The notes under the pieces: generated by a model
Database searches by the model: none
Seen by the model: the letters and a program-made list of their open reading frames with translations, nothing else
What the model was told of the DNA's origin: nothing
Made by a program: the position numbers and the translations under genes
Assembly: GCA_003457065.1 (NCBI GenBank)
Contig: DMJQ01000072.1
Span: 57,201-67,116 of the forward strand
DNA: 9,916 nucleotides
DNA from: Clostridiales bacterium
GTDB taxonomy: Bacteria; Bacillota; Clostridia; Tissierellales; Sedimentibacteraceae
Direction of reading: 5' to 3'
Shown: piece after piece, positions 1-9,335 of the stretch
How positions within the stretch are numbered: the stretch's first letter is position 1
How the letters are laid out: every line of letters starts with the position of its first letter

Positions 1-1097
1 TTGCCTATGGGATTATGATCTTCCTCGCTGAGCTTTATGGTACCTGTTACGCCTTCAACCTTAACCTTCGTAAGAGATTCTGTTATTTTTACCGAATCTG
101 TACTGCCTGCATCAGTTATTGCGGCTTCCAGGAGTTTAAATGCATCATGTGCCATGTATCCGTTCAGCTCCATCGGCAGGTTGTATTTTGCCTTGTATGC
201 ATCCTGCAGTGGTTTAACCTCAGGATCATTGAAATCCAGGTGATTAACAACATAGCTTCCCTCAATTGAACCTGCTGCCATTTCCATAAGCTGTTCAGAC
301 GGCCACCCATCACCTCCTATGAGTGTTGCATTAATTCCAAGATCTCTTGCCTGATTTGCGCTTAACGCAACTTCTCTGTAATAGTAAGGCATCAGAATTA
401 AATCCGGATTTGTTTCCTTAATCTTGCTCAGCTGCGGTCTGAAGTCAACATCGCCTTCTTTAAAACCTTCTTTTGCAACTATTTTTCCGCCCTTCTCGGT
501 AAATGTCTTTTCAAAAAATTCGGTAAACCCCTGCGAATAGTCGCTTGCCACATCATATAACACGGCAGCGTTTTTTAACCCCAGCCTGTCATAGGCATAG
601 CCCGCGGCAACTGCTCCCTGATATGGATCTATGAAGCATACTCTGAAATTGTACGCTTTAACCTTTCCGTCATCGCCGACCGTAACCTTCGGATTTGTTG
701 CAACTGTTGCTATATCCGGCACTTTGTATTGCTCAAGAACTGCGGAAATTGATAATGCCTGACCACTCGCATTAGGTCCGATTATTGCAACAACACCATC
801 CTGAGTAATGAGCCTCTTCACTGCATTAACAGCCTCTGCCGCATCACCCTTCGTATCATAATAAACACCCTGAACCTGTTTTCCTAAAATACCCCCATTA
901 GCGTTAACCTCTTCAATCAGCATTTTTATTGTGTTGCTTTCACATGTTCCCCACACAGCCTGGTCACCTGTCAATGAACCAATCCAGCCTATTTTAATCG
1001 TATCGCCCGATGAAGCAGAAGCCCCTGTACCGCCGCAAGCCGAAAGCGCCATTGCAATTATTAATACACAGGCCAGCCATAATGCATTTTTCTTCAT
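1..1097 (-). CDS. LivK-type ABC transporter substrate-binding lipoprotein (3' end cut by window edge)
   Basis: This is a periplasmic-binding-fold type I (branched-chain amino-acid/amide family) receptor, predicted to be lipid-anchored outside the membrane and to deliver an amino acid or amide-like solute to an ABC permease. The frame is open for 365 codons from the ATG at 1097 to the left edge; family members usually run to about 370-390 residues, so only the extreme C-terminus is missing. The N-terminus has Lys2-Lys3, a hydrophobic core and a lipobox LSAC with the lipidated cysteine at residue 21. Next come the family signatures IGWIGSLTGDQA, NANGGILGKQV and IIGPNASGQA. A TAGGAGG ribosome binding site lies 6 nt before the ATG and fixes the start. 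Permease and ATPase genes would lie downstream, beyond the left edge. The exact ligand cannot be read from the sequence; leucine/isoleucine/valine is only the family default. Confidence 0.93.
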   Translation of the reverse strand, partial: MKKNALWLACVLIIAMALSACGGTGASASSGDTIKIGWIGSLTGDQAVWGTCESNTIKMLIEEVNANGGILGKQVQGVYYDTKGDAAEAVNAVKRLITQDGVVAIIGPNASGQALSISAVLEQYKVPDIATVATNPKVTVGDDGKVKAYNFRVCFIDPYQGAVAAGYAYDRLGLKNAAVLYDVASDYSQGFTEFFEKTFTEKGGKIVAKEGFKEGDVDFRPQLSKIKETNPDLILMPYYYREVALSANQARDLGINATLIGGDGWPSEQLMEMAAGSIEGSYVVNHLDFNDPEVKPLQDAYKAKYNLPMELNGYMAHDAFKLLEAAITDAGSTDSVKITESLTKVKVEGVTGTIKLSEEDHNPIG

Positions 1098-1321
1098 AAA
1101 TTTCCTCCTAATTAATATTTATTAATTTTTTTACAGAATTATGTCTTAGCAATCGTTTTCGTTATTATATAATATAGACTTATGTTAAATTAAATGCACC
1201 ATTTCTTTTAGTTATTCACATATTGTTCATCGAAGTTCAAAAAGTTTGACAAATATTTTATGGACGCAGTTTTAGGCACAAAAATTGCAACCAAAAACCA
1301 TCTACTCCTAACTTATTTAAG

Positions 1322-1349
1322 TTGATTTTAAGGTTCAACATGATATAAT
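1322..1349 (+). promoter_or_regulatory. Predicted sigma-A promoter of the activase gene
   Basis: The -35 is TTGATT (1322-1327). A 16-bp spacer follows, then a perfect TATAAT (1344-1349) preceded by TGA, which makes an extended -10 (TGNTATAAT). Transcription would start near 1356 and leave a leader of about 230 nt before the start codon at 1584. The inverted repeat AACTTA-TT-TAAGTT (1310-1323) abuts the -35, and GTTGA (1321-1325) with TCAAC (1335-1339) spans it, so a repressor or activator may bind here. Confidence 0.65.
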
Positions 1350-1384
1350 GTATTAAATACTGAAATCAGCTAAGTAACTAAGTG

Positions 1385-1415
1385 GCTTTAGCAGCATTAT
1401 GATTGATGCTGAAGC
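1385..1415 (+). other. Hairpin in the activase-gene leader
   Basis: GCTT (1385-1388) and CAGCAT (1392-1397) pair with ATGCTG (1406-1411) and AAGC (1412-1415). The result is 10 base pairs with a 3-nt bulge (TAG) and an 8-nt loop. No U-tract follows, so it is not a terminator. It begins about 30 nt after the predicted transcription start. It could be an RNA-stability or regulatory structure, or chance. Confidence 0.35.
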
Positions 1416-1573
1416 AATATGACAATTAAATATTTACTGCAATTGGCTTGATATGTTAAAACGAATGTAGTAAAAAAAGCAACTATTCGGCTTTTCCTCA
1501 AGGCAAGTCGATAATCTTATGTTTGTAATAGTTTATTCTATACTTTAATGGAATTAAAAGCCCATATGGCTTT

Positions 1574-1578
1574 GGAGG
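1574..1578 (+). promoter_or_regulatory. Ribosome binding site deciding the activase start
   Basis: GGAGG lies 5 nt before the ATG at 1584. The in-frame ATG at 1548 has only AT-rich sequence without purine-rich complementarity upstream. The 12 extra N-terminal codons would also precede the first phosphate-binding motif without resembling any conserved part of the family. Confidence 0.85.
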
Positions 1579-1583
1579 ACACA

Positions 1584-4500
1584 ATGAAAAATTACTTGGT
1601 AGGACTTGATATAGGATCTACTACAGTAAAAATAGCTGTAATAGACAATAAGGGAAATTTAGTCCACAAACAATATGAAAGGCACTATTCCGATATAAGG
1701 AGTACAGTTACCGGAATTATTAAAAATTCGTCTGAAAAACTTAAGGACAGCTCAATTAAAATAAGCGTCACGGGTTCAGGCGCCATTGATGTGTCTAAAT
1801 ATCTTGGCATAACGTTTGTTCAGGAGGTTGCCGCATCAACTTGCGCAATAGAAAAATACATTCCTAAAACAGATGTTGTAATTGAACTTGGCGGCGAGGA
1901 TGCTAAAATAACATACTTGTCAGGAAACCTTGAGCAGCGTATGAATGGTTCCTGTGCAGGAGGCACCGGAGCATTTATAGACCAAATGGCAGTCTTGATG
2001 AAAACCGATGCATCAGGCTTAAATGAATTGTCTAAAAAGCACAAAACAATTTATCCTATAGCATCACGATGCGGAGTTTTCGCAAAATCTGACGTACAGC
2101 CCCTTTTAAATGAAGGCGCAAGGCAGGAAGATATTGCAGCTTCAATTTTTCAGGCAGTTGTTAACCAAACGATAAGCGGACTTGCACAGGGCAGACCGAT
2201 AAAAGGGAATGTTGCTTTCTTAGGAGGACCATTATTCTTCTTATCCGAGCTGAGAGAAAGATTTAAAGAAACATTGAATTTAAACGATAAAAACTCAGTG
2301 TGCCCCGGCGACGCCAACTATTATGTTGCCATGGGTGCTGCCTTGATGTCAACCGAGAATGAAGAGATAAATTTTAATGAATTCTATAAAAATATAGAAA
2401 GCACAATGGAAAGCTCTCATCTCGAATACCGCAAAAAAGACCTGAAACCGTTGTTTGAAAATAAAGAAGAATATAATCAGTTTTTATACAGACACAACAG
2501 ACATGAGGCAAAGAAAAAAAATATTGATGAATATTCAGGTCCGGCTTTTCTCGGAATAGACGCAGGCTCTACAACAACGAAGCTGGTGCTCATAACCGAA
2601 GCAGGGGAAATATTGTATTCATACTATGCCAGCAATGCCGGAAATCCATTAAATTCTGCTGTTAAAGCAGTCAGAGAACTTTACGGTAAAATGCATAAGG
2701 GCATAAAAATTGCCTATACTGCAGTTACAGGCTACGGCGAACATTTAATAAAGGCAGCCTTAAATGTTGACACCGGAGAAATTGAAACCGTAGCACACTA
2801 CAAGGCTGCAGACTTCTTCTTAAACGGTGTTGATTTCATCATAGATATCGGCGGACAGGACATGAAGAGCATGATTATAAAAAACGGAGTTATAGACTCA
2901 ATCATGCTTAATGAAGCATGCTCGTCAGGCTGCGGTTCATTTATTGAAACATTTGCCAAATCCCTCGGTATGACTGTCCACGAATTTGCGGAAGCAGCCG
3001 TTCTCTCAAAGCATCCTGTAGACCTTGGAACAAGATGCACCGTGTTCATGAACTCCAAAGTTAAACAGGCTCAAAGAGAAGGAGCTACATTAAGCGATAT
3101 ATCCGCAGGAATTTCATATTCTGTAATAAAAAATGCATTGTTCAAGGTAATCAGATTAAGATCCCTTGAAACAATAGGCGAAAAAATAGTTGTGCAGGGC
3201 GGCACATTCTATAACAACTCCGTTCTGAGAGCCTTTGAGCTCATAACCGGAAAGGAAGTTGTAAGACCTGATATTGCAGGAATAATGGGAGCTTTCGGAG
3301 CAGCCCTTATTGCCAGAAATAAATATGATTCTTCAAAAGTTAGTACATTTGTAAGCGAAAAAGGCCTTGAAAGCTTTACCTTCGATACAACAATGGAACG
3401 CTGCGGACAATGCACAAACAATTGTCTTCTGACAATAAATAAATTCTCTGACGGCAGATACTATGTTTCAGGCAACCGATGCGAGCGCGGAGCTGAAAAA
3501 TATGTAAATATAGAAAAGAAAGATCCGCTTCCAAACCTATATAAATATAAATACAAACGGGTATTTGGCTATAAGCCTCTGCCTGTAAATGAAGCCAAAA
3601 GAGGTCTGATTGGAATACCCAGAGTATTGAACATGTACGAAGACTATCCTTTCTGGTTTACTTTCTTCACAGAATTAGGGTACAGGGTAGTTCTTTCAGG
3701 AGTATCAAGCAAAAAAATATATGAGCTGGGAATGGGGACGATACCTTCCGAATCTGTTTGTTATCCCGGAAAAATAGCTCACGGGCACATTACAGATCTT
3801 GTAAACAAGAAAGTTCCGAAAATTTTTTATCCATGTGTTTCTTATAATATAAAGGAAGATGAAAATGCCGGAAATCACTTTAACTGTCCAGTTGTTGCCT
3901 CTTATCCTGAATCAATTGAAGCCAATGTTGACTTGAAAAATGTTAAATTTTATAAACCTTTCTTAAATTTAAATGAGAAAGACAGACTTATAAATAAACT
4001 GTTCAAAGAACTGGGAACTTCAGAAAATTTAACATTTGAAGAAATTAAGAGTGCTGCAGAAAAAGCATATGATGAATTATCTGCTTATAAAAATGATGTA
4101 AAAGATGAAGGAACAAAAGCAATTGAATATATAAAGAAAAACAACAAGAAAGGCATAGTGCTGGCCGGAAGGCCCTACCATGTAGATCCTGAAATCAATC
4201 ACGGCATTCCCGAAATGATTGAAAGCTATGGTTTGGTTGTTCTTTCCGAAGACTCATTGGAAAATATTTATCCCATAGAACGACCATTGAGAGTTATTGA
4301 CCAATGGGCATATCACACAAGGCTCTATGCGGCCGCAACCTATGTTTCAAACACGGATTATCTGGAACTTATTCAGCTTAATTCCTTTGGATGCGGACTT
4401 GATGCGGTAACGACAGACCAGGTAAGCGAAATACTCCATAAAAACAATAAAATATACACAGTAATTAAAATAGACGAAATAACAAACCTGGGAGCAATAA

Positions 4501-5912
4501 GAATCCGTATACGTTCTCTTCTTGCTTCAATGGAAGAAAGAGATAAAAACGGAGTTGTTCACAAACGAATAGAAGAAAATATCAAAAGACCGGTATTCAC
4601 AAAAGAAATGAAAAAAAATCACACCATACTGGTTCCGCAGATGTCTCCAATACATTTTCAGTTTATTGAAACGGCAGCAAGAATGTCCGGATACAACGTA
4701 GTTATTCTTCCCGCCGTTGACAAACAGGCGGTTGATGTAGGCCTCAAAGTTGTCAACAACGACGCATGCTATCCATCAATAATAGTAATCGGCCAGCTTA
4801 TAAGTGCATTGGAATCAGGCAAATACGATTTAAACAACGTGTCACTGATGATTTCTCAAACCGGCGGAGGCTGCCGTGCCACCAACTATATAGGCTTTAT
4901 AAAAAAAGCATTAAAAGATTCAGGTTACGGCAATATTCCTGTTATTTCATTCAATGTTGTAGGACTTGAAAAACAACCCGGATTTAAAATTACGGTGCCG
5001 TTCGTAAACAGGCTTGTAATGAGCATTGTGATAGGCGATACATTAATGCGAGCAACATATAGGACAAGACCTTACGAAAAAGTAAAGGGCTCGGTAAATG
5101 AACTATATAAAAAGTGGGTTAAAAAATGTCACAAGGTTATTGAATCGGGAAATTATCTGGAATACAAGCGAACAATTAAAAATATCGTTAATGACTTTGA
5201 CAATATTGAGCTGGATGAAAGCATCAGAAAGCCTAAAGTAGGCATTGTAGGCGAAATTCTCGTTAAATTTCATCCAAATGCAAACAATGACGTATTTTCA
5301 CTGCTGGAAGAAGAAGGAGCAGAGGTTGTAGTGCCTGATTTGCTGGATTTCTTCTCATACAGCTCTCTTAACGGCGTCATAAAATATGATGAATTGCTGA
5401 TTGGCTCTAAAAAGACAAGAGCAGTTAACAGCATAGCTGTCAAGGCAATAGACATGTACAAAAATCCCAGCGTTGATGCATTCAGAAACTCTAAGAGATT
5501 CACAACTCCTTCCAATATTAAAGAACTTGCCCACAAAGCGCAAAACTTTCTCTCTCTGGCAAACCAGTCAGGTGAAGGATGGTTCTTAACCGGAGAGATG
5601 GTTGAACTTTTAGACAGCGGTGTGGACAACATATTGTGCTTGCAGCCTTTTGCCTGCCTGCCTAACCATATAACAGGCAAGGGTATGATTAAAAAACTTA
5701 AGGATGCATACCCAATGTCAAATATTGTTCCGATTGACTATGATGCAGGCATAAGTGAAGTTAACCAGATTAACAGAATCAAACTGATGCTCACCAATGC
5801 ATTCAGAAACATGAAAATGTCAGAAGCAAAGGAAAAAACGAGTTTAAAAGATATCGAAGACAAAAAATTACCGAATTTCAATATAGGTAATATACAGGAG
5901 CAAGAAATATAA
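1584..5912 (+). CDS. Giant acyl-CoA dehydratase activase-related protein (tandem BadF/HgdC ATPase + DUF2229/HgdB-like half)
   Basis: The 1442-residue cytoplasmic protein is predicted to couple ATP hydrolysis to low-potential electron transfer, as archerases (HgdC) do for 2-hydroxyacyl-CoA dehydratases. Its own substrate is unknown. ATPase domain 1 starts at residue 7 ([10 protein letters not shown]) and has [17 protein letters not shown] (Cys124) and ASRCGVF (Cys163). Domain 2 starts near 322 ([10 protein letters not shown]) with [17 protein letters not shown] (Cys446) and GTRCTVF (Cys485). A linker follows with Cys607-x2-Cys610-x3-Cys614 and Cys633. The C-terminal half, from about 672, is DUF2229/dehydratase-like with Cys726, 751, 768, 937, 1062, 1097, 1352 and 1358. 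The start is the ATG at 1584, because GGAGG (1574-1578) lies 5 nt before it; the ATG at 1548 is in frame but has no ribosome binding site. The gene appears monocistronic and ends at the 5935-6016 terminator. Fused proteins of this size are known in Clostridia, mostly uncharacterised. Confidence 0.93.
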   Translation: MKNYLVGLDIGSTTVKIAVIDNKGNLVHKQYERHYSDIRSTVTGIIKNSSEKLKDSSIKISVTGSGAIDVSKYLGITFVQEVAASTCAIEKYIPKTDVVIELGGEDAKITYLSGNLEQRMNGSCAGGTGAFIDQMAVLMKTDASGLNELSKKHKTIYPIASRCGVFAKSDVQPLLNEGARQEDIAASIFQAVVNQTISGLAQGRPIKGNVAFLGGPLFFLSELRERFKETLNLNDKNSVCPGDANYYVAMGAALMSTENEEINFNEFYKNIESTMESSHLEYRKKDLKPLFENKEEYNQFLYRHNRHEAKKKNIDEYSGPAFLGIDAGSTTTKLVLITEAGEILYSYYASNAGNPLNSAVKAVRELYGKMHKGIKIAYTAVTGYGEHLIKAALNVDTGEIETVAHYKAADFFLNGVDFIIDIGGQDMKSMIIKNGVIDSIMLNEACSSGCGSFIETFAKSLGMTVHEFAEAAVLSKHPVDLGTRCTVFMNSKVKQAQREGATLSDISAGISYSVIKNALFKVIRLRSLETIGEKIVVQGGTFYNNSVLRAFELITGKEVVRPDIAGIMGAFGAALIARNKYDSSKVSTFVSEKGLESFTFDTTMERCGQCTNNCLLTINKFSDGRYYVSGNRCERGAEKYVNIEKKDPLPNLYKYKYKRVFGYKPLPVNEAKRGLIGIPRVLNMYEDYPFWFTFFTELGYRVVLSGVSSKKIYELGMGTIPSESVCYPGKIAHGHITDLVNKKVPKIFYPCVSYNIKEDENAGNHFNCPVVASYPESIEANVDLKNVKFYKPFLNLNEKDRLINKLFKELGTSENLTFEEIKSAAEKAYDELSAYKNDVKDEGTKAIEYIKKNNKKGIVLAGRPYHVDPEINHGIPEMIESYGLVVLSEDSLENIYPIERPLRVIDQWAYHTRLYAAATYVSNTDYLELIQLNSFGCGLDAVTTDQVSEILHKNNKIYTVIKIDEITNLGAIRIRIRSLLASMEERDKNGVVHKRIEENIKRPVFTKEMKKNHTILVPQMSPIHFQFIETAARMSGYNVVILPAVDKQAVDVGLKVVNNDACYPSIIVIGQLISALESGKYDLNNVSLMISQTGGGCRATNYIGFIKKALKDSGYGNIPVISFNVVGLEKQPGFKITVPFVNRLVMSIVIGDTLMRATYRTRPYEKVKGSVNELYKKWVKKCHKVIESGNYLEYKRTIKNIVNDFDNIELDESIRKPKVGIVGEILVKFHPNANNDVFSLLEEEGAEVVVPDLLDFFSYSSLNGVIKYDELLIGSKKTRAVNSIAVKAIDMYKNPSVDAFRNSKRFTTPSNIKELAHKAQNFLSLANQSGEGWFLTGEMVELLDSGVDNILCLQPFACLPNHITGKGMIKKLKDAYPMSNIVPIDYDAGISEVNQINRIKLMLTNAFRNMKMSEAKEKTSLKDIEDKKLPNFNIGNIQEQEI

Positions 5913-5934
5913 ATATCCATATAACAGAAAAACA

Positions 5935-6016
5935 GGCTGTTGCACCAGCAATTAAACTGTCATCCAAAGCTAAGCGAAGGATGCACGAATTGCTGTGCAC
6001 AGCCCTTTTTATTTTA
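5935..6016. terminator. Long bidirectional terminator between converging genes
   Basis: GGCTGT (5935-5940), GCAC and AGCAATT on the left pair with AATTGCTGTGCACAGCC (5988-6004) on the right. That gives a 17-bp stem interrupted only by two single-nucleotide bulges on the left arm. CTTTTTATTTTATT follows on the plus strand. On the minus strand the hairpin is followed by TGTTTTTCTGTT, so it can stop both the activase transcript and the arcC transcript. The apical part holds a second inverted repeat, CATCC (5961-5965) with GGATG (5979-5983). Confidence 0.8.
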
Positions 6017-6967
6017 TTATATGTCTTGTACCACGGTACCTGTCAATCCGTTTAACGCATCCATTGACTTATACAGAGATGTTATTATTGCTTTTCTGTC
6101 CGGATGGTTCTTTACAAATTTAACTGATGCCATTATTTTGGGAAGCATGCTTCCCGGTGCAAAATGTCCTTCTTCAATATATTTTTTAGCTTCATCAACA
6201 GTCATGGAAGGCAGGTCATGCTGATCCGGCTTTTTAAAATTAATGGAGACTTTTTCAACCTCCGTCAAAATCATAAGAATATCCGCATCTATGTCCTCTG
6301 CCAGCTTTTCTGCGGCGAAATCCTTGTCTATTACAGCTGCAATGCCTTCAATCGAACCGTCTTCTTTTTCAATTACGGGAATTCCGCCGCCGCCGCAGGC
6401 AACTGCAATCGTTGAATCCCATAATTTCTTGATTGTATCCACTTCAATTATTCTTTCAGGCATAGGAGACGGAACAATTCTTCTCCAACCCCTGCCCGCA
6501 TCTTCCTTCATTACATAACCTTTTTCTTCAGTTATCTTTTTTGCTTCTTCCTCTGTATAAAATAATCCTATCGGCTTTGTCGGATTTTTAAAAGCGGGAT
6601 CATCTTTATTGACCACAACCTGCGTGACAACCGTTACTACAGGAAGTATTCTGTTTCTTTTAGATAATGCATATTTTAAACCCTGCTGTATATGATAGCC
6701 AATATAACCCTGAGTCATGGCTCCGCATACATCGAACGGCATTGCCGGCGTAACATCTTTTGCTGTTTCAGATGCCAGCAGCAATCTTCCGACCTGTGGC
6801 CCGTTGCCATGAACTATGGCTATTTCATAGCCAGCACAGCTGACTTCTGCCAGGTATTCACACGTTTTTTTCACAACTTCAAGCTGAGCCTCAGCTGTAG
6901 CCGGCATGCTTTTGTCCTCTAAGGCATTTCCACCTAACGCAATAACTACCTTAATAATTTTGTCCAT
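6017..6967 (-). CDS. arcC: Carbamate kinase
   Basis: This enzyme makes ATP from carbamoyl phosphate and ADP, releasing ammonia and CO2; it is the last step of the cytoplasmic arginine deiminase pathway. The 316 residues match the usual length of about 310-315. The amino-acid-kinase fold signatures are in order: ALGGNAL (residues 10-16), HGNGPQVG (53-60), the DVCGAMTQGYIGY stretch, GRGWRRIVPSP, ACGGGGIPV (190-198), AVIDKDFAAE and APGSMLPK (270-277). The start ATG at 6967 has an AGAGAGG site 7 nt upstream. It lies 36 bp after the arcB stop, is the last gene of the operon, and ends directly at the shared terminator. No frame damage is seen. Synteny with arcA and arcB supports a catabolic, ATP-forming role rather than carbamoyl phosphate synthesis. 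Confidence 0.97.
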   Translation of the reverse strand: MDKIIKVVIALGGNALEDKSMPATAEAQLEVVKKTCEYLAEVSCAGYEIAIVHGNGPQVGRLLLASETAKDVTPAMPFDVCGAMTQGYIGYHIQQGLKYALSKRNRILPVVTVVTQVVVNKDDPAFKNPTKPIGLFYTEEEAKKITEEKGYVMKEDAGRGWRRIVPSPMPERIIEVDTIKKLWDSTIAVACGGGGIPVIEKEDGSIEGIAAVIDKDFAAEKLAEDIDADILMILTEVEKVSINFKKPDQHDLPSMTVDEAKKYIEEGHFAPGSMLPKIMASVKFVKNHPDRKAIITSLYKSMDALNGLTGTVVQDI

Positions 6968-7003
6968 TAATTAGCCTCTCTTAAATATTTTGCACCCTTA
7001 TCA

Positions 7004-7999
7004 TCATGCAATAGTAGCAACTATGACCGCCTTTATTGTGTGAAGCCTGTTTTCTGCCTCATCGAATACAACCGAATGTCTGCTTCTGAACACTTCATCC
7101 GTTACTTCTCTTATATCATAGTTCAATTGTTTTTGTTCTCTTGCCATCTTTGTTTCAAAATCATGAAATGAAGGCAGACAGTGCATAAATATAACATCAT
7201 CATTTCCTGTTGTCTTTAACAGCTCCATGGTTACCTTATAAGGTGTAAGCAATTTTACCCTTTCAGGTATCTGTTCCTCTTCTCCCATTGAAGCCCAAAT
7301 ATCTGTATAAATTACATCGGCATTCTTAACACATTCAGGACTGTTTGATATTTCGATTTTAGCTCCTGTATAACTTGCAACTTCATATACTTTATTGATG
7401 GCATCCTTGTCAAGCTGACTGCTCAGTTCCTCAGGTCCGAATGCAACAAAATGCATCCCCATCTTAGCACAGCCGTACATCCATGCATAGCACATATTAT
7501 TTCTGATGTCTCCGGCAAATACAACCTTTACCTTCTTCAGCGGCTTGGATATGTGCTCTTCTATTGTAAGCAAGTCAGCCAGTATCTGAGTAGGATGATC
7601 GACATCCGTTAAACCGTTCCATACAGGAACTCCCGAATATTTAGCCAGGGCTTCCACTGCTTCCTGTTTGTAGCCTCTGTATTCAATTCCGTCGAAAAAC
7701 CTCCCAAGAACCTTTGCTGTATCTTCCAGTGACTCTTTTTTACCCATCTGAGAACTGCCGGCATCCAAAAACGTCACATGTGCACCTTCATCCAACGCAG
7801 CGACTTCAAAAGCACATCTTGTTCTTGTAGAAGTTTTTTCAAATAATAATACTATGTTTTTTCCCTTTAATAAATAATTAGTGCTTCCCGCCCTTTTTTT
7901 TGCTTTTAAGTCATGTGCCAAATCTAACAAATATCTTATTTCTTCAGGTGTAAAGTCCATTAATGTCAACAAGCTTCTTCCTTTTAAATTTACTGCCAT
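7004..7999 (-). CDS. arcB: Ornithine carbamoyltransferase (catabolic, by context)
   Basis: In the arginine deiminase pathway this enzyme splits citrulline with phosphate into ornithine and carbamoyl phosphate. The 331 residues are normal length. Signature motifs are STRTR (57-61, carbamoyl phosphate binding), [14 protein letters not shown] (135-138), DIRNNM, and HCLP (273-276, ornithine-binding loop). The start chosen is the ATG at 7999, giving MAVNLKGRS, because a perfect GGAGG (8005-8009) lies 5 nt before it. The ATG at 8011 overlaps this site and would add only four residues. The gene ends in a tandem TGATGA. It sits 99 bp after arcA and 36 bp before arcC. The anabolic enzyme (argF) is a close paralogue, so the catabolic assignment rests on operon context; the motifs alone do not decide it. 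Confidence 0.95.
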   Translation of the reverse strand: MAVNLKGRSLLTLMDFTPEEIRYLLDLAHDLKAKKRAGSTNYLLKGKNIVLLFEKTSTRTRCAFEVAALDEGAHVTFLDAGSSQMGKKESLEDTAKVLGRFFDGIEYRGYKQEAVEALAKYSGVPVWNGLTDVDHPTQILADLLTIEEHISKPLKKVKVVFAGDIRNNMCYAWMYGCAKMGMHFVAFGPEELSSQLDKDAINKVYEVASYTGAKIEISNSPECVKNADVIYTDIWASMGEEEQIPERVKLLTPYKVTMELLKTTGNDDVIFMHCLPSFHDFETKMAREQKQLNYDIREVTDEVFRSRHSVVFDEAENRLHTIKAVIVATIA

Positions 8000-8098
8000 A
8001 ATTGCCTCCATGATTAATTATTTATTTTATTGTATAATTAAATATACTATCACAATTCAATCGTCCATGCAATAATTTTTATAAGCTTTCTGTAATAA
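8000..8098 (-). promoter_or_regulatory. arcA-arcB intergenic gap with a possible internal promoter
   Basis: The gap is AT-rich and wider than the arcB-arcC gap. On the minus strand, TTGCAT (8067-8072), a 17-bp spacer and TAGTAT (8044-8049) form a mediocre sigma-A-like promoter with four matches in each box. The inverted repeat GTATA-ATTAAA-TATAC (8032-8047) overlaps the -10. There is no terminator-like hairpin with a T-tract, so read-through from arcA to arcB is expected. An extra internal start is possible but unproven. Confidence 0.3.
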
Positions 8099-9322
8099 TT
8101 ATAAGTTCTCTCTTATTAATGGCATGCTCATACACCTTGGGCCGCCTCGTCCGCGTGATAATTCTGAGCTTGGCATAATATAAGTTTTTATGCCTCTCTG
8201 CTGCAGTATTTCATTTGTTACATAGTTTCTTGAATAAACTATAACCTCTCCCGGAGAAATACATAGCGTGTTAGAACCGTCATTCCACTGCTCTCTTGCA
8301 GCATCTATCATGCTGTCTCCCCCGCATTTAATTAACTCAACGCTGTCTAATTTTAATGCTTTCTTTAATATGTCTTCTAAATGTCCTGTGCTTTCTGTAA
8401 TTTTAATTTTTCCGTCGCAGTCTCTTTCAAGCACATATACCGTCATATCAGATTTAATGTTCGGATGAATGGTGAACTTATCATAATCCACCATTGTAAA
8501 TACAGTGTCCAAGTGCATAAATGCTCTTGTTTTTGGAATGTCTATCGCAAGGACCTTTTTGAATGTACTTTCTTCTGTCAAAAGAAGACCGGCAAACTTT
8601 TCAATAGCATTTGGGTTTGTCCTTTGAGAAATGCCTACCGCAATAATCTCTTCATTTAATATTAAGATATCTCCGCCTTCGAGAGAATATTTCTCAGATC
8701 TGTCATAATACAAAGTTGTTCCTTTATATATGGGATTGCAGTTAAAAATGTACTTCGCGAACAGTGTTTCCCTGTTTCTTGTAACACTTGACATTTTATG
8801 AATTGATACACCTTCTCCTACTGCCGCAAATGGATCTCTTGTAAAATATAAGTTAGGCATCGGGTCAATTATAAAAGGATACTGGTTGCTTAAAAAATCC
8901 GTAAGTCTCGGCCCCCTGTAATCATTAATTTCTGATTTCCTTACACCCTCCATCATTTTACAAACCATATCTTTGTTATTTTCAAATGACAAAAAATAAT
9001 CTCTTATGATACCTGATTCCCTGTTTTCCTTGATGCCTGCTTCTTCAATATATTCATTTATAAACTGATTTTTTACTTCTTCATTGCCGAGCGAAGCAGC
9101 AATAAGGCCCTCCAGGTATACTACTTCTACCCCCTTCTTTCTGAAAATATCAGCAAATGCATCATGCTCTTCCTGTGCAATTTTCAGGTATGGAATATCA
9201 TCAAAAAGTAACCTCTCCAGATATTCCGGCATTAAATTCTCTAATTCCTTTCCAGGCCTGTGCAGCAAGACCTTTTTGAGCTTTCCTATTTCTGAATACA
9301 CCTTAATAGTTGAATTGTTCAA
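8099..9322 (-). CDS. arcA: Arginine deiminase
   Basis: This enzyme hydrolyses arginine to citrulline and ammonia, the first step of the pathway, in the cytoplasm. With a TTG start at 9322 the product has 407 residues, the family's usual size. Catalytic positions can be assigned by family motifs: Asp163 in FTRDP (160-164), Glu215 in EGGD, His270 and Asp272 in FMHLDT, and the nucleophile Cys397 in [11 protein letters not shown] near the C-terminus. The N-terminal [10 protein letters not shown] (21-30) and FDDIPYL are also typical. The TTG is preferred over the in-frame ATG at 9337. GGTGGTGAT (9327-9335), a close match to the anti-Shine-Dalgarno complement, precedes the TTG with about 8 nt from the GG core, while the ATG has no site upstream. 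It is the first gene of the arcA-arcB-arcC operon, whose leader reaches back to about 9616. Confidence 0.96.
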   Translation of the reverse strand: MNNSTIKVYSEIGKLKKVLLHRPGKELENLMPEYLERLLFDDIPYLKIAQEEHDAFADIFRKKGVEVVYLEGLIAASLGNEEVKNQFINEYIEEAGIKENRESGIIRDYFLSFENNKDMVCKMMEGVRKSEINDYRGPRLTDFLSNQYPFIIDPMPNLYFTRDPFAAVGEGVSIHKMSSVTRNRETLFAKYIFNCNPIYKGTTLYYDRSEKYSLEGGDILILNEEIIAVGISQRTNPNAIEKFAGLLLTEESTFKKVLAIDIPKTRAFMHLDTVFTMVDYDKFTIHPNIKSDMTVYVLERDCDGKIKITESTGHLEDILKKALKLDSVELIKCGGDSMIDAAREQWNDGSNTLCISPGEVIVYSRNYVTNEILQQRGIKTYIMPSSELSRGRGGPRCMSMPLIRENL

Positions 9323-9326
9323 AAAT

Positions 9327-9335
9327 ATCACCACC
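9327..9335 (-). promoter_or_regulatory. Ribosome binding site supporting a TTG start for arcA
   Basis: On the minus strand GGTGGTGAT is one mismatch from GGAGGTGAT. It lies just before the TTG at 9322 and contains the last base of the upstream in-frame ATG (9335-9337). An ATG start would place this site inside the coding sequence. Confidence 0.7.

Larger units (their letters stand above)
1098..1583. other. Divergent intergenic region (486 bp)
   Basis: This AT-rich stretch separates the leftward binding-protein gene from the rightward activase gene and contains no convincing coding frame. For the leftward gene there is a TATAAT-type -10 on the minus strand at 1164-1169, but no good -35 at standard spacing, so that promoter is weak or activator-dependent. 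For the rightward gene there is a good promoter at 1322-1349, followed by a transcribed leader with a hairpin at 1385-1415. An A-rich/T-rich weak hairpin (AAAAGC 1475-1480 with GCTTTT 1490-1495) lies later in the leader. Inverted repeats surround the rightward -35. No tRNA, T-box or known riboswitch core was recognised. Confidence 0.6.

Noticed and set aside
1148..1161. Catabolite-responsive (cre-like) element before the binding-protein gene
   Set aside because: It differs from the cre consensus as I remember it at three fixed positions, including both ends, so the match is too weak to report as a site.
1548..1583. Alternative ATG start 12 codons upstream for the activase
   Set aside because: There is no Shine-Dalgarno sequence before 1548, whereas GGAGG sits 5 nt before the ATG at 1584, and the protein from there begins directly with the ATPase motif.
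5270..5680. 136-codon open frame on the minus strand inside the activase gene
   Set aside because: It lies wholly antisense to a well-supported coding region whose motifs (KVGIVGE, FACLPNH) are conserved. It has no ribosome binding site and no recognisable protein features.
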